This document shows positions 1-9,035 of a stretch of 64,000 nt of DNA, in pieces. The DNA is from Burkholderia cepacia ATCC 25416. Lineage in GTDB: Bacteria > Pseudomonadota > Gammaproteobacteria > Burkholderiales > Burkholderiaceae. Where the stretch lies: assembly GCF_001411495.1 (NCBI RefSeq), contig NZ_CP012982.1, forward strand, positions 1,178,001-1,242,000, in the 5' to 3' direction. The translations under genes were made by a program, and so were the position numbers. The notes beneath the pieces were generated by a model. The model saw only the letters and a program-made list of their open reading frames with translations, was not told the origin of the DNA and ran no database searches. Every line of letters begins with the position of its first letter. Positions within the stretch are counted from its first letter, which is position 1.

Positions 1-1839
1 GCCGTTGGCCGTGTCGTAACACGGCGTGATTTCAGGCTTCGCGCCGGCATCCGCGGCGGCCGATCCGGCGAAGCGCCGGAAATAGCCGTTCGGCCCCCAC
101 ACGCTCACCAGGTAGTTGCCGCTCGCATCGAGCGCCCACGTGTCGGTCAGCTGCTTGCCCGCTTCGACCGTGTAGCGGCGCGGCATCGCGGTGGGGTCGC
201 CCGTATAGACCCAGAAATGCGCGCCCTGCGTGCCGGTGTTCGCGAACGTCAGCGCGTAGCCTTGCGTCTGGAGCTGGCCGGTCACGTGCAATTCGTACGG
301 CAGCGCTCGCGCCGGCCGCGTGCCGGGCTCCTGTGCCGTCACGACCTGCTGCGCGGTGCTGGCCGGTGCGGTCTGCGACGACGCGCGCGAACACTGCAGG
401 TCCGCCTGCGCGACATACGCCTGCGTGCTCGGCAGGGTCGGCAGCGTCGCATCCGATTTCGAGAAGTCGAGCGCCGACGTCAGGTCGCCGCAGATCGCGC
501 GGCGCCACGGCGAGATGTTCGTTTCCATCACGCCGAAGCGCTTCTCGATGAATTGCAGCACCGACGTGTGATCGAAGACCTGCGAGCACACGAAGCCGCC
601 CTTCGACCACGGCGAGACCACGAACATCGGCACGCGCGGGCCGAGGCCGTACGGCAGGTTGTCGGCCGTGTACGTACCTGTCTGCGTCGAGGTCACGACG
701 TTGTGCCGCTCGAGCGACACGTCCACGGTGCTCATGCCGGAGCCCGGCAGCGTCGGTGCCGACGGCGGCACGACGTGATCGAAGAAGCCGTCGTTCTCGT
801 CGTACATGACGAGCAGGACGGTCTTGCTCCACACGTCCGGATTCGACGTCAGCGCATCGAGAATGGTCGACAGGTAATACGCGCCGTAGAGCGGCGTGAA
901 CTTCGGATGCTCCGAATACGCGGCGGGCGGCAGCAGCCACGATACCTGCGGCAGCGCGTTCGCCTGCACGTCGGCCTTCAGCTGCGTGATCGGGCGCGTG
1001 CTCATCCCGCGCGTCTGCAGCGACGAACCGGCCGGCGCATTCACGAAGTTGTTGAAGCACGCGAGCATGTTCGTGCCGTAGTTGCCGGTGAAGTTGTCGA
1101 ACCCGGTGCCCTGCTGGTAGATCTGCCACGAGATGCCCGCTTTCTCGAGGCGCTCCGGATAAGTCGTCCAGCTGAAGGGCGGCAACTTGATCTTGTCGAA
1201 CTGGTTGTCGATGTAGTCGGTGTTGTCGAGCAGCGGGCCGCCGCCCGTGCCGAGCGGGTCGACCATGCCCGTCATCAGGTACATGCGGTTCGGGTGCGTG
1301 TTGCCCGGAATCGAGCAGAAGTAGTTGTCGCACACGGTGAACGCATCCGCGAGCGCGTAGTGGAACGGGATGTCGTCGCGAACGTGGTAGCCCATCGTCA
1401 TGTTGGACTTCTGCACCGCCCACTGGTCGGCGCGGCCGTTGTCGATCGCGCCGTGCGTCGTCGCCCACGTATGCGGCAGGCCGCCGATGCACTGCGCGTT
1501 GACGCCCGGGTCGGTCGTGTCGTAGCGGAACGGCGCGATCACGCTCGTCTTGTCCTCCTGCCGCGGCTGGAACCACACCGGCTTGCCGTTCGGCAGCGTG
1601 ACCGGGAAGCGGTCGTTGTAGCCGCGCACGCCGCTCAGGTGACCGAGGTAGTGGTCGAACGAGCGGTTTTCCTGCATGAACACGACGATGTGCTGCACAT
1701 CCTGGATCGTGCCCGTCACGGTATTCGGCTCGATCGCCAGCGCCTTGCGGATCGATTCGGGAAGCAGTGCGGTGGCGGCGGTCGCGCCGGCGAGGCCGGC
1801 GGAGAACTTCAGAAAATCGCGTCGCGAATGGGTGGCCAT
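1..1839 (-). CDS. plcN: Phosphocholine-type phospholipase C, Tat-exported (3' end cut off by window)
   Basis: Secreted phosphoesterase that cleaves phospholipid head groups. The ATG at 1839 opens a twin-arginine leader (SRRDFLKFS) followed by a hydrophobic stretch, so export as a folded protein by Tat is expected. The early motif MQENRSFDHYLG and the later HPNRMYLMTG are hallmarks of the bacterial phospholipase C/acid phosphatase superfamily. 613 codons are visible and the frame is still open at base 1. Relatives are about 700 residues, so roughly 90 C-terminal residues, part of the C-terminal PLC domains, lie outside. A small lipoprotein gene sits 42 bp upstream on the same strand and probably shares its transcript. 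Haemolytic versus non-haemolytic type cannot be told from this sequence; the symbol follows common usage. Confidence 0.9.
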   Translation of the reverse strand, partial: MATHSRRDFLKFSAGLAGATAATALLPESIRKALAIEPNTVTGTIQDVQHIVVFMQENRSFDHYLGHLSGVRGYNDRFPVTLPNGKPVWFQPRQEDKTSVIAPFRYDTTDPGVNAQCIGGLPHTWATTHGAIDNGRADQWAVQKSNMTMGYHVRDDIPFHYALADAFTVCDNYFCSIPGNTHPNRMYLMTGMVDPLGTGGGPLLDNTDYIDNQFDKIKLPPFSWTTYPERLEKAGISWQIYQQGTGFDNFTGNYGTNMLACFNNFVNAPAGSSLQTRGMSTRPITQLKADVQANALPQVSWLLPPAAYSEHPKFTPLYGAYYLSTILDALTSNPDVWSKTVLLVMYDENDGFFDHVVPPSAPTLPGSGMSTVDVSLERHNVVTSTQTGTYTADNLPYGLGPRVPMFVVSPWSKGGFVCSQVFDHTSVLQFIEKRFGVMETNISPWRRAICGDLTSALDFSKSDATLPTLPSTQAYVAQADLQCSRASSQTAPASTAQQVVTAQEPGTRPARALPYELHVTGQLQTQGYALTFANTGTQGAHFWVYTGDPTAMPRRYTVEAGKQLTDTWALDASGNYLVSVWGPNGYFRRFAGSAAADAGAKPEITPCYDTANG

Positions 1840-1881
1840 GCTGGTTGCTCTTGATTGGATTTCTGGTGGAAACAGCCGGGA

Positions 1882-2085
1882 TCAGGAAGCGGGCGAGGAA
1901 GCAGGCGCGGTGAAACCGGGCGGGCAGTGCATCTGCGCGGTGGCGACCACGCCGCCGCCGCATGCGGCCTTCTGCTGCGCCACAGGTGCGGCGGGTGCGG
2001 TCAGGTCGTCGTTGCAGGCACCGAGGAGTGCGGTCAGCGCGATCAGGCCAACGACCGCGAAAGGCCGTAGGGCCGACTTTCGCAT
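1882..2085 (-). CDS. Small lipoprotein upstream of phospholipase C
   Basis: A 67-residue protein. I start it at ATG 2085, preceded by a GGAGAG ribosome site; a longer in-frame start upstream has no such support. The N-terminus MRKSALRPF plus a hydrophobic core ends in the lipobox LLGAC, so Cys24 should be lipidated. The mature part is only about 44 residues, Pro/Ala-rich, with two further cysteines (42 and 54) that could form a disulfide. It ends 42 bp before the phospholipase gene in the same direction. Function unknown. A role in export or folding of the neighbouring enzyme is a guess based only on position. Confidence 0.75.
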   Translation of the reverse strand: MRKSALRPFAVVGLIALTALLGACNDDLTAPAAPVAQQKAACGGGVVATAQMHCPPGFTAPASSPAS

Positions 2086-2270
2086 AACGTCTCTCCGTGG
2101 ATGTGACGACTTGACACAGGCGCGGGTGCGCACCGGTCGTGTCGACGGCGAGATGCTAATTATCACGTGTTACACGATGGTGTCGTGCAAGGAGGCGCGC
2201 CGCGTGCACGCAAGGGGCGCACATGCCGCGGCGGAGGGGATAACGAGAGGTTGACGTAATGCAATCGAAA

Positions 2271-2313
2271 GATTCGCATTGCTTCGTTTTTTCCGAAGCG
2301 ATCGAAGCGAATC
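2271..2313. repeat. Nested inverted repeat (stem-loop)
   Basis: Outer arms GATTCGC (2271-2277) and GCGAATC (2307-2313) enclose inner arms GCTTCG (2281-2286) and CGAAGC (2294-2299) around a T-rich loop. It could fold as an interrupted hairpin on either strand. Role unknown; it lies downstream of the liu operon. Confidence 0.6.
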
Positions 2314-2356
2314 TGTCGTGGTGTCGGTCGTGGAGCGCATCACGACGCCTGTCTTA

Positions 2357-2384
2357 CGGGCCGGCAGCCGTGGCAGCCGGCCCG
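2357..2384 (-). terminator. Candidate terminator of the liu operon
   Basis: A perfect 9-bp stem, CGGGCCGGC (2357-2365) and GCCGGCCCG (2376-2384), with a 10-nt loop, placed 22 bp after the liuD stop on the minus strand. There is no T-run after it, so intrinsic termination is plausible but not certain. Confidence 0.5.
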
Positions 2385-2405
2385 CATACGCGAAGCTGGC
2401 GCCGC

Positions 2406-4403
2406 TCAGCCTTCCGCCATCATCAGCAACTGCGCGCCATCCGAAACCTGGTCGCCGACGCCGTACAGCACTTCCGCGACGACACCCGCGCTCGGCGCGC
2501 CGATCGTGTGCTCCATCTTCATCGCTTCCATCACGATCAGCGGCGTGCCCGCTTCGACCTTCTGGCCCGGCTCGACCAGCACCGCGATCACCTTGCCGGG
2601 CATCGGCGCGGTCAGGCGGCCGCCGCCCTGCTCCGCATCACCCGCATGCGCGAGCAGGTTGCGCCATTCGAACGTCTCGGCCGCGCCTTGCGAGAACACG
2701 TGGAAGGTGTCGCCGTCCGCATACACGCGGCCGCTGCTGCGCACGCCGCCGAGCGTCACGTCGAAATCGAGCGGCGTGGCGCCACGCGTCCACGCGAACG
2801 GTTGCGCGGCCGCACCGCCGGTCGCGAGGCGCGCGACAGCGCCGTCGTCCTCGTACGTGACCGTCACGTCCGCTTCGCGCTCGGCCGCATGCCAGTCGAG
2901 CGTGCGGCGATAGCCGCCGTTCAGTCGCCAGTCCGGCAGCGCGCCCCACGGCGACGAACCCTGCGCGGCCGCGCCGCGTTCGCGCGCGAGCAGCGCCGCG
3001 CACGCGAGCGCGAGCATCGCGCGCGGCGGCTCTTGCGGCGCGAACAGCGCATCGTGATTGCGCTCGATCAGGCCCGTGTCGAGATCGGCCGTCGCGAACG
3101 GCTCGCACGCGACGATCCGCTGCAGGAACGCGGCATTCGTGTGCAGGCCGACCACTTCGCATGCACGCAGCGCGCGCAGCATCAGGCCCAGCGCTTCCGC
3201 ACGGTCCGCGCCGTGGACGATCAGCTTCGCGATCATCGGATCGTAGAACGGCGTGATCGCATCGCCTTCGCGCACGCCGCTGTCGACGCGCACCGATGCG
3301 CCGATCGCGAACTCGACGCCTGCCGGCAGCCGCAGGTGCTTCAGCGTGCCCGTGGACGGCAGGAAGCCGCGCGCCGGGTTCTCCGCATAAAGGCGCGCCT
3401 CGAGCGCGTGACCCTGCACGCGCAGTTCGTCCTGCTGACGCGGCAGCGGCTCGCCGGATGCGACACGCAGTTGCCATTCGACGAGATCGAGCCCGGTGAC
3501 CATCTCGGTGACCGGATGCTCGACCTGCAGGCGCGTGTTCATTTCCATGAAGTAGAACGCGTCGCCCGTCATGATGAATTCGACGGTACCCGCGCCGACA
3601 TAACCGACCGCGCGCGCGGCCGCGACGGCCGCTTCGCCCATCGCACGGCGCACGTCGTCGTGCAGACCCGGCGCCGGCGCTTCCTCGAGCACCTTCTGGT
3701 GACGGCGCTGCACCGAGCAGTCGCGGTCGAACAGGTATACGGTATTGCCGTGCGTGTCGCCGAACACCTGCACCTCGACGTGACGCGGGCGCGTCAGGTA
3801 TTTCTCGATCAGCACGCGGTCGTTGCCGAAGCTGCTCGCGGCTTCGCGCTGGCACGACGCGAGCGCCGCGGGGAAATCGTCGGAGCGCTCGACCACGCGC
3901 ATCCCCTTGCCGCCGCCGCCCGCGCTCGCCTTCAGCAGCACCGGGTAGCCGATCGCGTCGGCTTCGCGATGCAGGTTGGCCGCGTCCTGGTCGTCGCCGT
4001 GATAGCCCGGCACGAGCGGCACGGCGGCCGCGTGCATCAGCGCCTTCGCGGCCGCCTTCGAGCCCATTGCCGCGATCGCGTCGACCGGCGGCCCGATGAA
4101 GACGATGCCGGCCGCTTCGCACGCATGCGCGAAATCTTCGTTCTCCGACAGGAATCCGTAGCCGGGATGGATCGCCTGCGCGCCGGTTGCACGCGCGGCT
4201 TCGATGATGCGCTCGATGCGCAAGTAGCTGTCCGCGGCGGCCGAGCCGCCGATGTGCACGGCTTCGTCGCACGCGGCCACGTGTTTCGCGTTCGCGTCCG
4301 CGTCGGAATAGACGGCGACGCTCGCGATCCCGAGACGTTTGCACGTCGCGGCGACGCGGCACGCGATTTCGCCGCGGTTGGCGATCAGAATCTTGTCGAA
4401 CAT
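2406..4403 (-). CDS. liuD: Methylcrotonyl-CoA carboxylase, biotin-containing alpha subunit
   Basis: ATP-dependent carboxylase subunit that charges biotin and, with LiuB, turns 3-methylcrotonyl-CoA into 3-methylglutaconyl-CoA in leucine breakdown. 665 residues, the usual length. The N-terminal biotin carboxylase domain starts MFDKILIANRGEIA and has the glycine-rich ATP loop GGGGKGM at 162-168. The C-terminal biotinyl domain carries EAMKMEHT, with Lys629 as the biotin attachment site. Last gene of liuA-liuB-liuC-liuD; 36 bp separate it from liuC. Other acyl-CoA carboxylases share this architecture, but the flanking isovaleryl-CoA dehydrogenase and methylglutaconyl-CoA hydratase genes fix the substrate. 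Confidence 0.95.
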   Translation of the reverse strand: MFDKILIANRGEIACRVAATCKRLGIASVAVYSDADANAKHVAACDEAVHIGGSAAADSYLRIERIIEAARATGAQAIHPGYGFLSENEDFAHACEAAGIVFIGPPVDAIAAMGSKAAAKALMHAAAVPLVPGYHGDDQDAANLHREADAIGYPVLLKASAGGGGKGMRVVERSDDFPAALASCQREAASSFGNDRVLIEKYLTRPRHVEVQVFGDTHGNTVYLFDRDCSVQRRHQKVLEEAPAPGLHDDVRRAMGEAAVAAARAVGYVGAGTVEFIMTGDAFYFMEMNTRLQVEHPVTEMVTGLDLVEWQLRVASGEPLPRQQDELRVQGHALEARLYAENPARGFLPSTGTLKHLRLPAGVEFAIGASVRVDSGVREGDAITPFYDPMIAKLIVHGADRAEALGLMLRALRACEVVGLHTNAAFLQRIVACEPFATADLDTGLIERNHDALFAPQEPPRAMLALACAALLARERGAAAQGSSPWGALPDWRLNGGYRRTLDWHAAEREADVTVTYEDDGAVARLATGGAAAQPFAWTRGATPLDFDVTLGGVRSSGRVYADGDTFHVFSQGAAETFEWRNLLAHAGDAEQGGGRLTAPMPGKVIAVLVEPGQKVEAGTPLIVMEAMKMEHTIGAPSAGVVAEVLYGVGDQVSDGAQLLMMAEG

Positions 4404-4439
4404 GGCTTCGGTGTCGTCCGGAAAGTTAGGGGCACGCCG

Positions 4440-5225
4440 TCATTCACGCCACGAAGGCGTGCGTTTCTCGAGAAAGGACGCAATCCCTTCGCGCGCTTCC
4501 GCGCCGGCTCGGGTTCGCGCGATCCAGTCGGCGGTCTGCTCGATCAGCGTCGCGTCGAGCGCGCGGCCGGCCACGTCGGCGACGAGCCGCTTGCACGCGC
4601 GCACCGCGTCGGGCCCGTTCGCGACGAGCGTCGCGGCCAGCTTCGCAACGGTTTCGTCGAGCGCATCGGCCGGCACGGCTTCGTGAATGAAGCCGAGCGA
4701 CGCCGCGCGCGCGCTGTCGAACACCTCGGCCGTCGTGAAGTAACGGCGCGCCGCGCGCTCGCCCATCGCGCGCACCACGTACGGCGCGATCGTCGCGGGG
4801 ATCAGCCCGAGACGCGCTTCCGACAGGCAGAACTTCACGCCGTCGGCGGCAATCGCGATATCGGCCGCGGCCACCAGACCCACCCCGCCCGCGTAGGCAT
4901 CGCCGTGCACGCGGGCGATCACCGGCTTGCCGCAGCGATGGATCGCCTCGAGCATGCGCGCGAGCTTGCGCGCATCGGCGCGGTTCTCGTCGTCCGAGTA
5001 ACTGGCCATCTTCTTCATCCAGTTCAGGTCCGCTCCCGCGCAGAACGCGGCGCCTTCGGCGGCGAGCACGATCGCGCGCACGCCTTCATGCGCGTCGAGC
5101 CATTCGAACGCGGTGGTCAGCTCGGCGATCGTCGTCTCGTTGAACGCGTTGCGCACGTCGGGGCGCGCGAGCGTGACGGTCGCCACGCGGCCGGCTTCGC
5201 TTACCTTGATCGTTTCGTATCGCAT
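4440..5225 (-). CDS. liuC: Methylglutaconyl-CoA hydratase (crotonase family)
   Basis: Hydrates 3-methylglutaconyl-CoA to HMG-CoA in the leucine/isovalerate pathway. 261 residues, normal for the enoyl-CoA hydratase fold. The segment around AAFCAGADLNWMKKM (about 60-74) is the crotonase CoA-binding/oxyanion loop, and GDAYAGGVGLVAAADIAIA holds the second oxyanion glycines. It lies between liuB (19-bp gap) and liuD in one direction, so it is translated from the liu transcript. A generic enoyl-CoA hydratase label would also fit the sequence alone; the operon makes LiuC the better call. Confidence 0.92.
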   Translation of the reverse strand: MRYETIKVSEAGRVATVTLARPDVRNAFNETTIAELTTAFEWLDAHEGVRAIVLAAEGAAFCAGADLNWMKKMASYSDDENRADARKLARMLEAIHRCGKPVIARVHGDAYAGGVGLVAAADIAIAADGVKFCLSEARLGLIPATIAPYVVRAMGERAARRYFTTAEVFDSARAASLGFIHEAVPADALDETVAKLAATLVANGPDAVRACKRLVADVAGRALDATLIEQTADWIARTRAGAEAREGIASFLEKRTPSWRE

Positions 5226-5244
5226 CGGTCAGCCCTCCCGGCCG

Positions 5245-6852
5245 TTACATGCGGAACACGCCGAAGCGCGTGTCTTCGATCGGCGCGTTCATCGATGCGG
5301 CCAGGCCGAGCCCGAGCACGTCGCGCGTCTGCGCCGGGTCGATCACGCCGTCGTCCCACAGCCGCGCGCTCGCGTAATACGGATGGCCCTGGCGCTCGTA
5401 CTGATCACGGATCGGCTGCTTGAACGCGTCCTCTTCCTCGGCGGACCACGAACCGCCCTTCGCCTCGATGCCGTCGCGGCGCACCGTCGCGAGCACCGAA
5501 GCGGCCTGCTCGCCGCCCATCACCGAGATCCGCGCGTTCGGCCACATCCACAGGAAGCGCGGGCCGAACGCGCGGCCGCACATCCCGTAGTTGCCGGCGC
5601 CGAACGAGCCGCCGATGATCACCGTGAACTTCGGCACCTTCGCGTTCGACACGGCGGTCACCATCTTCGCGCCGTGCCGCGCGATGCCTTCGTTCTCGTA
5701 CTTGCGGCCGACCATGAAGCCCGTGATGTTCTGCAGGAACACGAGCGGAATCTTGCGCTGGCAGCACAGCTCGATGAAATGCGCGCCCTTCACGGCCGAT
5801 TCGGAGAACAGGATGCCGTTGTTCGCGACGATCCCGACCGGGTGGCCCCAGATGTGCGCGAAACCGGTAACGAGCGTCGTGCCGTAGCGCGCCTTGAATT
5901 CGTCGAACTCCGAATCGTCGACGATGCGCGCGATCACCTCGCGCACGTCGAACGGCTTGCGCGTATCGACCGGGATCACGCCGTACAGGCTCTTCGCGTC
6001 GTAGCGCGGCGGCTTCGGCTCGCGCAGCGCGACCGGCGACGCGATCTTCGGCGCGAGATGATCGACGATGTTGCGCGCGATCGACAGCGCATGCGCGTCG
6101 TTCTGCGCGAGATGGTCGGCCACGCCCGACAGGCGCGTATGCACATCGCCGCCGCCGAGATCCTCGGCGCTCACTTCCTCGCCGGTCGCGGCCTTCACGA
6201 GCGGCGGGCCGCCCAGGAAAATCGTGCCCTGCTCCTTCACGATGATCGACTCGTCGCTCATCGCAGGCACGTACGCGCCGCCCGCCGTGCACGAGCCCAT
6301 CACGACGGCGATCTGCGCGATTCCCGCGGCCGACATCGTCGCCTGGTTGAAGAAGATGCGGCCGAAGTGGTCGCGGTCGGGAAACACGTCGTCCTGGTTC
6401 GGCAGGTTCGCACCGCCCGAATCGACGAGGTACACGCACGGCAGCCGGTTTTCCGCGGCGATCTCCTGCGCGCGCACGTGCTTCTTCACGGTGACCGGGT
6501 AATAGGTGCCGCCCTTGACCGTCGCGTCGTTGCACACGATCACGCACTCGCGGCCGGCGATCCGGCCGATCCCGGTGATGACGCCCGCGCCCGGCGCGTC
6601 GTCGTTGTACATGCCGTTCGCCGCGAGCTGCGAGAACTCGAGGAACGGCGCACCCGGATCGAGCAGTTGCGCGATGCGGTCGCGCGGCAGCAGCTTGCCG
6701 CGCGCCAGGTGCTTGTCGCGCGCGGCCTGGCCGCCGCCCTGCGCGAGCTGTTCGATCTTCGCGCGCAGATCGGCGACGACCGCCTCGAGCGCGGCGGCAT
6801 TCGCGCGGAAGTCTTCCGAGCGCGGGTTCAGTTTCGATTCGATGATCGGCAT
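5245..6852 (-). CDS. liuB: Methylcrotonyl-CoA carboxylase, carboxyltransferase beta subunit
   Basis: Transfers the carboxyl group from LiuD-bound biotin to 3-methylcrotonyl-CoA. 535 residues, full length for the AccD/MccB carboxyltransferase family. It has the N-terminal half with [14 protein letters not shown] and the C-terminal half with [16 protein letters not shown], both typical of biotin-dependent carboxyltransferases. Start ATG 6852 begins [15 protein letters not shown]. It follows liuA by 31 bp and precedes liuC by 19 bp, consistent with a polycistronic liu message. Propionyl-CoA carboxylase subunits are related but longer matches and context favour MCC. Confidence 0.95.
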   Translation of the reverse strand: MPIIESKLNPRSEDFRANAAALEAVVADLRAKIEQLAQGGGQAARDKHLARGKLLPRDRIAQLLDPGAPFLEFSQLAANGMYNDDAPGAGVITGIGRIAGRECVIVCNDATVKGGTYYPVTVKKHVRAQEIAAENRLPCVYLVDSGGANLPNQDDVFPDRDHFGRIFFNQATMSAAGIAQIAVVMGSCTAGGAYVPAMSDESIIVKEQGTIFLGGPPLVKAATGEEVSAEDLGGGDVHTRLSGVADHLAQNDAHALSIARNIVDHLAPKIASPVALREPKPPRYDAKSLYGVIPVDTRKPFDVREVIARIVDDSEFDEFKARYGTTLVTGFAHIWGHPVGIVANNGILFSESAVKGAHFIELCCQRKIPLVFLQNITGFMVGRKYENEGIARHGAKMVTAVSNAKVPKFTVIIGGSFGAGNYGMCGRAFGPRFLWMWPNARISVMGGEQAASVLATVRRDGIEAKGGSWSAEEEDAFKQPIRDQYERQGHPYYASARLWDDGVIDPAQTRDVLGLGLAASMNAPIEDTRFGVFRM

Positions 6853-6883
6853 CGACGGGGCTCCGTTCGCGTGACGTGGGGCG

Positions 6884-8065
6884 TTACATCGTTTCCGCGA
6901 ACAGCTCGCGGCCGATCAGCATCCGGCGGATCTCGCTCGTGCCGGCGCCGATCTCGTACAGCTTCGCATCGCGCCACAGGCGCCCGACCGGGTATTCGTT
7001 GATGTAGCCGTTGCCGCCGAGGATCTGGATCGCCTCGCCGGCCATCCACGTCGCCTTCTCGGCCGTATAGAGGATCACGCCCGCGCAGTCCTTGCGCACC
7101 TGGCGGATGTGGTCGCTGCCGGCCGAATCGAGGTGGCGGCCGACCGCGTACAGATATGCGCGGCACGCCTGGAACGTGGTGTACATGTCGGCGACCTTGC
7201 CCTGGATCAGCTGGAATTCGCCGATCGCCTGGCCGAACTGCTTGCGGTCGTGGATGTACGGCACCACCGCGTCGAGACACGCGGCCATGATGCCCGTCGG
7301 GCCGCCCGACAGCACGGCGCGCTCGTAGTCGAGGCCGCTCATCAGCACCTTCACGCCGCCGTTGAGCTGGCCGAGGATGTTTTCCTCCGGCACTTCGACG
7401 TCCTGGAACACCAGCTCGCCCGTGTGCGAGCCGCGCATGCCGAGCTTGTCGAGCTTCTGCGCGACCGAGAAGCCCTTCATCCCCTTCTCGACGATGAACG
7501 CGGTAATGCCGCGCGGGCCGGCTTCGAGGTCGGTCTTCGCGTAGACGACCAGCGTGTCGCAATCGGGCCCGTTGGTAATCCACATCTTCGTGCCGTTCAG
7601 CACGTAGCGATCGCCGCGCTTGTCGGCGCGCAGCTTCATGCTGACGACGTCCGAGCCGGCATTCGGCTCGCTCATCGCGAGCGCGCCGATGTGTTCGCCC
7701 GACACGAGCTTCGGCAGGTATTTCTGCTTTTGAGCCTCGGTGCCGTTGCGGTGGATCTGGTTCACGCACAGGTTCGAGTGCGCGCCGTACGACAGGCCGA
7801 TCGACGCCGAGGCGCGCGAGATCTCCTCCATCGCAACCATGTGCGCGGTGTAGCCCATGTTCGCGCCGCCGTATTCCTCGGCCACCGTCATGCCCAGCAC
7901 GCCGAGATCGCCGAACTTCTTCCACAGATCCATCGGAAACTGGTCGGTGCGGTCGACCTCCGCCGCGCGCGGCGTGATTTCCTTCGCCGCGAACGTCGCG
8001 ACGGCGTCGCGCAGCATCTCGATGTCTTCACCGAGCATGAATTGCACACCGGGCAGGTTGATCAT
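6884..8065 (-). CDS. liuA: Isovaleryl-CoA dehydrogenase
   Basis: FAD-dependent acyl-CoA dehydrogenase oxidising isovaleryl-CoA to 3-methylcrotonyl-CoA, the first committed step of the liu pathway; electrons go to ETF. 393 residues. The FAD/substrate segment [13 protein letters not shown] (128-140) and WITNGPDCD are present. The catalytic base of isovaleryl-CoA dehydrogenases sits in the helix read here as [12 protein letters not shown], giving Glu248, which distinguishes it from medium- and short-chain enzymes. First gene of the operon, with a strong GGAGGAGAC ribosome site before ATG 8065. The promoter region shared with the TetR gene carries two matching operators, so repression by that TetR protein is likely. 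Confidence 0.95.
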   Translation of the reverse strand: MINLPGVQFMLGEDIEMLRDAVATFAAKEITPRAAEVDRTDQFPMDLWKKFGDLGVLGMTVAEEYGGANMGYTAHMVAMEEISRASASIGLSYGAHSNLCVNQIHRNGTEAQKQKYLPKLVSGEHIGALAMSEPNAGSDVVSMKLRADKRGDRYVLNGTKMWITNGPDCDTLVVYAKTDLEAGPRGITAFIVEKGMKGFSVAQKLDKLGMRGSHTGELVFQDVEVPEENILGQLNGGVKVLMSGLDYERAVLSGGPTGIMAACLDAVVPYIHDRKQFGQAIGEFQLIQGKVADMYTTFQACRAYLYAVGRHLDSAGSDHIRQVRKDCAGVILYTAEKATWMAGEAIQILGGNGYINEYPVGRLWRDAKLYEIGAGTSEIRRMLIGRELFAETM

Positions 8066-8107
8066 GTCTCCTCCGTCTCCAGAAAGTGTGTGGCATCCAC
8101 TGATTTC

Positions 8108-8120
8108 TGAGTTTCGCTCA
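8108..8120. promoter_or_regulatory. Candidate TetR operator 1 (liu side)
   Basis: The 13-bp inverted repeat TGAGTTTCGCTCA, 43 bp upstream of the liuA start. It shares the pattern TGAGTKWCRCTCA with a second copy at 8209-8221. That two such sites flank one short divergent promoter region suggests they bind the neighbouring TetR dimer. Confidence 0.6.
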
Positions 8121-8125
8121 AATCG

Positions 8126-8145
8126 AATGAATGCACTGATTCATT
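8126..8145. promoter_or_regulatory. Additional inverted repeat in the liu promoter
   Basis: AATGAA (8126-8131) and TTCATT (8140-8145) separated by 8 bp, between the two TGAGT/CTCA operators. It could be a second regulator's site or part of the core promoter. No family-specific match is claimed. Confidence 0.35.
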
Positions 8146-8208
8146 GACCAATACAGCGTAAATTTTGCACAGTTTCGCGCCTCGTCGGGTTCGGCGTCAA
8201 TAGTTTTT

Positions 8209-8221
8209 TGAGTGACACTCA
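8209..8221. promoter_or_regulatory. Candidate TetR operator 2 (autoregulatory side)
   Basis: The 13-bp inverted repeat TGAGTGACACTCA, arms TGAGTG and CACTCA around one base. It matches operator 1 in 9 of 13 positions, including both outer arms. It lies just upstream of the TetR ATG at 8236 and would overlap the alternative GTG start at 8212, favouring the ATG and suggesting autorepression. Confidence 0.6.
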
Positions 8222-8235
8222 GATATCATGCCGAG

Positions 8236-8982
8236 ATGACAGCCGCTACCGCCGACACCATGACCGCCACCGTCAAAGCCGATCGCGCCGACACGTCGCG
8301 CGCGCCCGCCGGGCGCAAATCCCAGCAACGCGTGCAGGACATTCTGCGCGCCGGCCGGGAAGTGTTCGCCGAAAAGGGTTACGAGCATGCGACGGCCGCC
8401 GAGATCGCGCAGCGCGTGGGCGTATCGGAGGCGACGGTGTTCAGCTACTTCCGCGGCAAGCGCGAGCTGTGCGCGCGCGTCATCGCGGATTGGTACGACG
8501 AAAACATCGCCGCGTTCGAGCAGGGGATGCCGCGGGATGCGTCGGTGCGGCAGCAGTTCGCGTTCATCGTTCGCACCCACCTGCGGCTGATGCTGGTGAA
8601 CGGCACGGGCCTGTGCGCACTGGTGCTGTCGGAGGGCCGCGCGAAGCAGCATGCGCTGAGCGACGAACTCACCGCGCTGCAGCGCCGCTACACCGCGCCG
8701 CTGATGGACGTGCTCGCGCGCGGCCAGGCAGCCGGGCAGGTACGTACCGACCTGCCGCTGAGCCTGCTGCGCTCGATGGTGTTCGGGCCGATCGAGCACG
8801 TGCTGTGGGATGCGATCCTCGGGCACCGCAAGCTCGACACGGAAACGACGGCCACGCAGCTCGTCGACATGCTGTGGGCCGCCGTGCAGCCGCCGGCGCC
8901 GGAACAGGCGGCGCTCGTGCGGTTCAGGAATGAAGTGGCGGAAGCCGTGCGCCGGCTGGAAGGGGAAGCGTCACGCCCGTGA
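8236..8982 (+). CDS. TetR-family regulator, probable repressor of the liu operon
   Basis: 248 residues from ATG 8236; an in-frame GTG at 8212 lies inside an inverted repeat and is less likely. The N-terminal helix-turn-helix is clear: ILRAGREVFAEKGYEHATAAEIAQRVGVSEATVFSYFRGKREL. The C-terminal half is a helical ligand domain without a recognisable effector motif. The gene is divergent from liuA with 170 bp between starts, and the region contains two copies of TGAGTKWCRCTCA. A TetR-type liu regulator named LiuQ is described for beta-proteobacteria. This gene is a reasonable candidate for that role, but identity with LiuQ is inferred from context, not shown. The likely inducer is a branched-chain acyl-CoA. 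Confidence 0.85.
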   Translation: MTAATADTMTATVKADRADTSRAPAGRKSQQRVQDILRAGREVFAEKGYEHATAAEIAQRVGVSEATVFSYFRGKRELCARVIADWYDENIAAFEQGMPRDASVRQQFAFIVRTHLRLMLVNGTGLCALVLSEGRAKQHALSDELTALQRRYTAPLMDVLARGQAAGQVRTDLPLSLLRSMVFGPIEHVLWDAILGHRKLDTETTATQLVDMLWAAVQPPAPEQAALVRFRNEVAEAVRRLEGEASRP

Positions 8983-9035
8983 CGCAAGGGCGCGGCCCGG
9001 CGTACGTCGTATCGTGCGCCGCGCGTAACCGACCG

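Larger units (their letters stand above)
2086..2405. other. Intergenic region between the lipoprotein promoter and the liu operon end
   Basis: A 320-bp gap. It should hold the promoter of the lipoprotein/phospholipase pair (AT-richer stretch around 2150-2180) and the end of the liu transcript. Two inverted repeats in it are listed separately. No convincing coding sequence. Confidence 0.6.

Noticed and set aside
2259..5423. A 1054-codon open frame on the plus strand opposite liuD and liuC
   Set aside because: Arg/His/Ala-rich translation with no domain; it is the antisense shadow of GC-rich genes.
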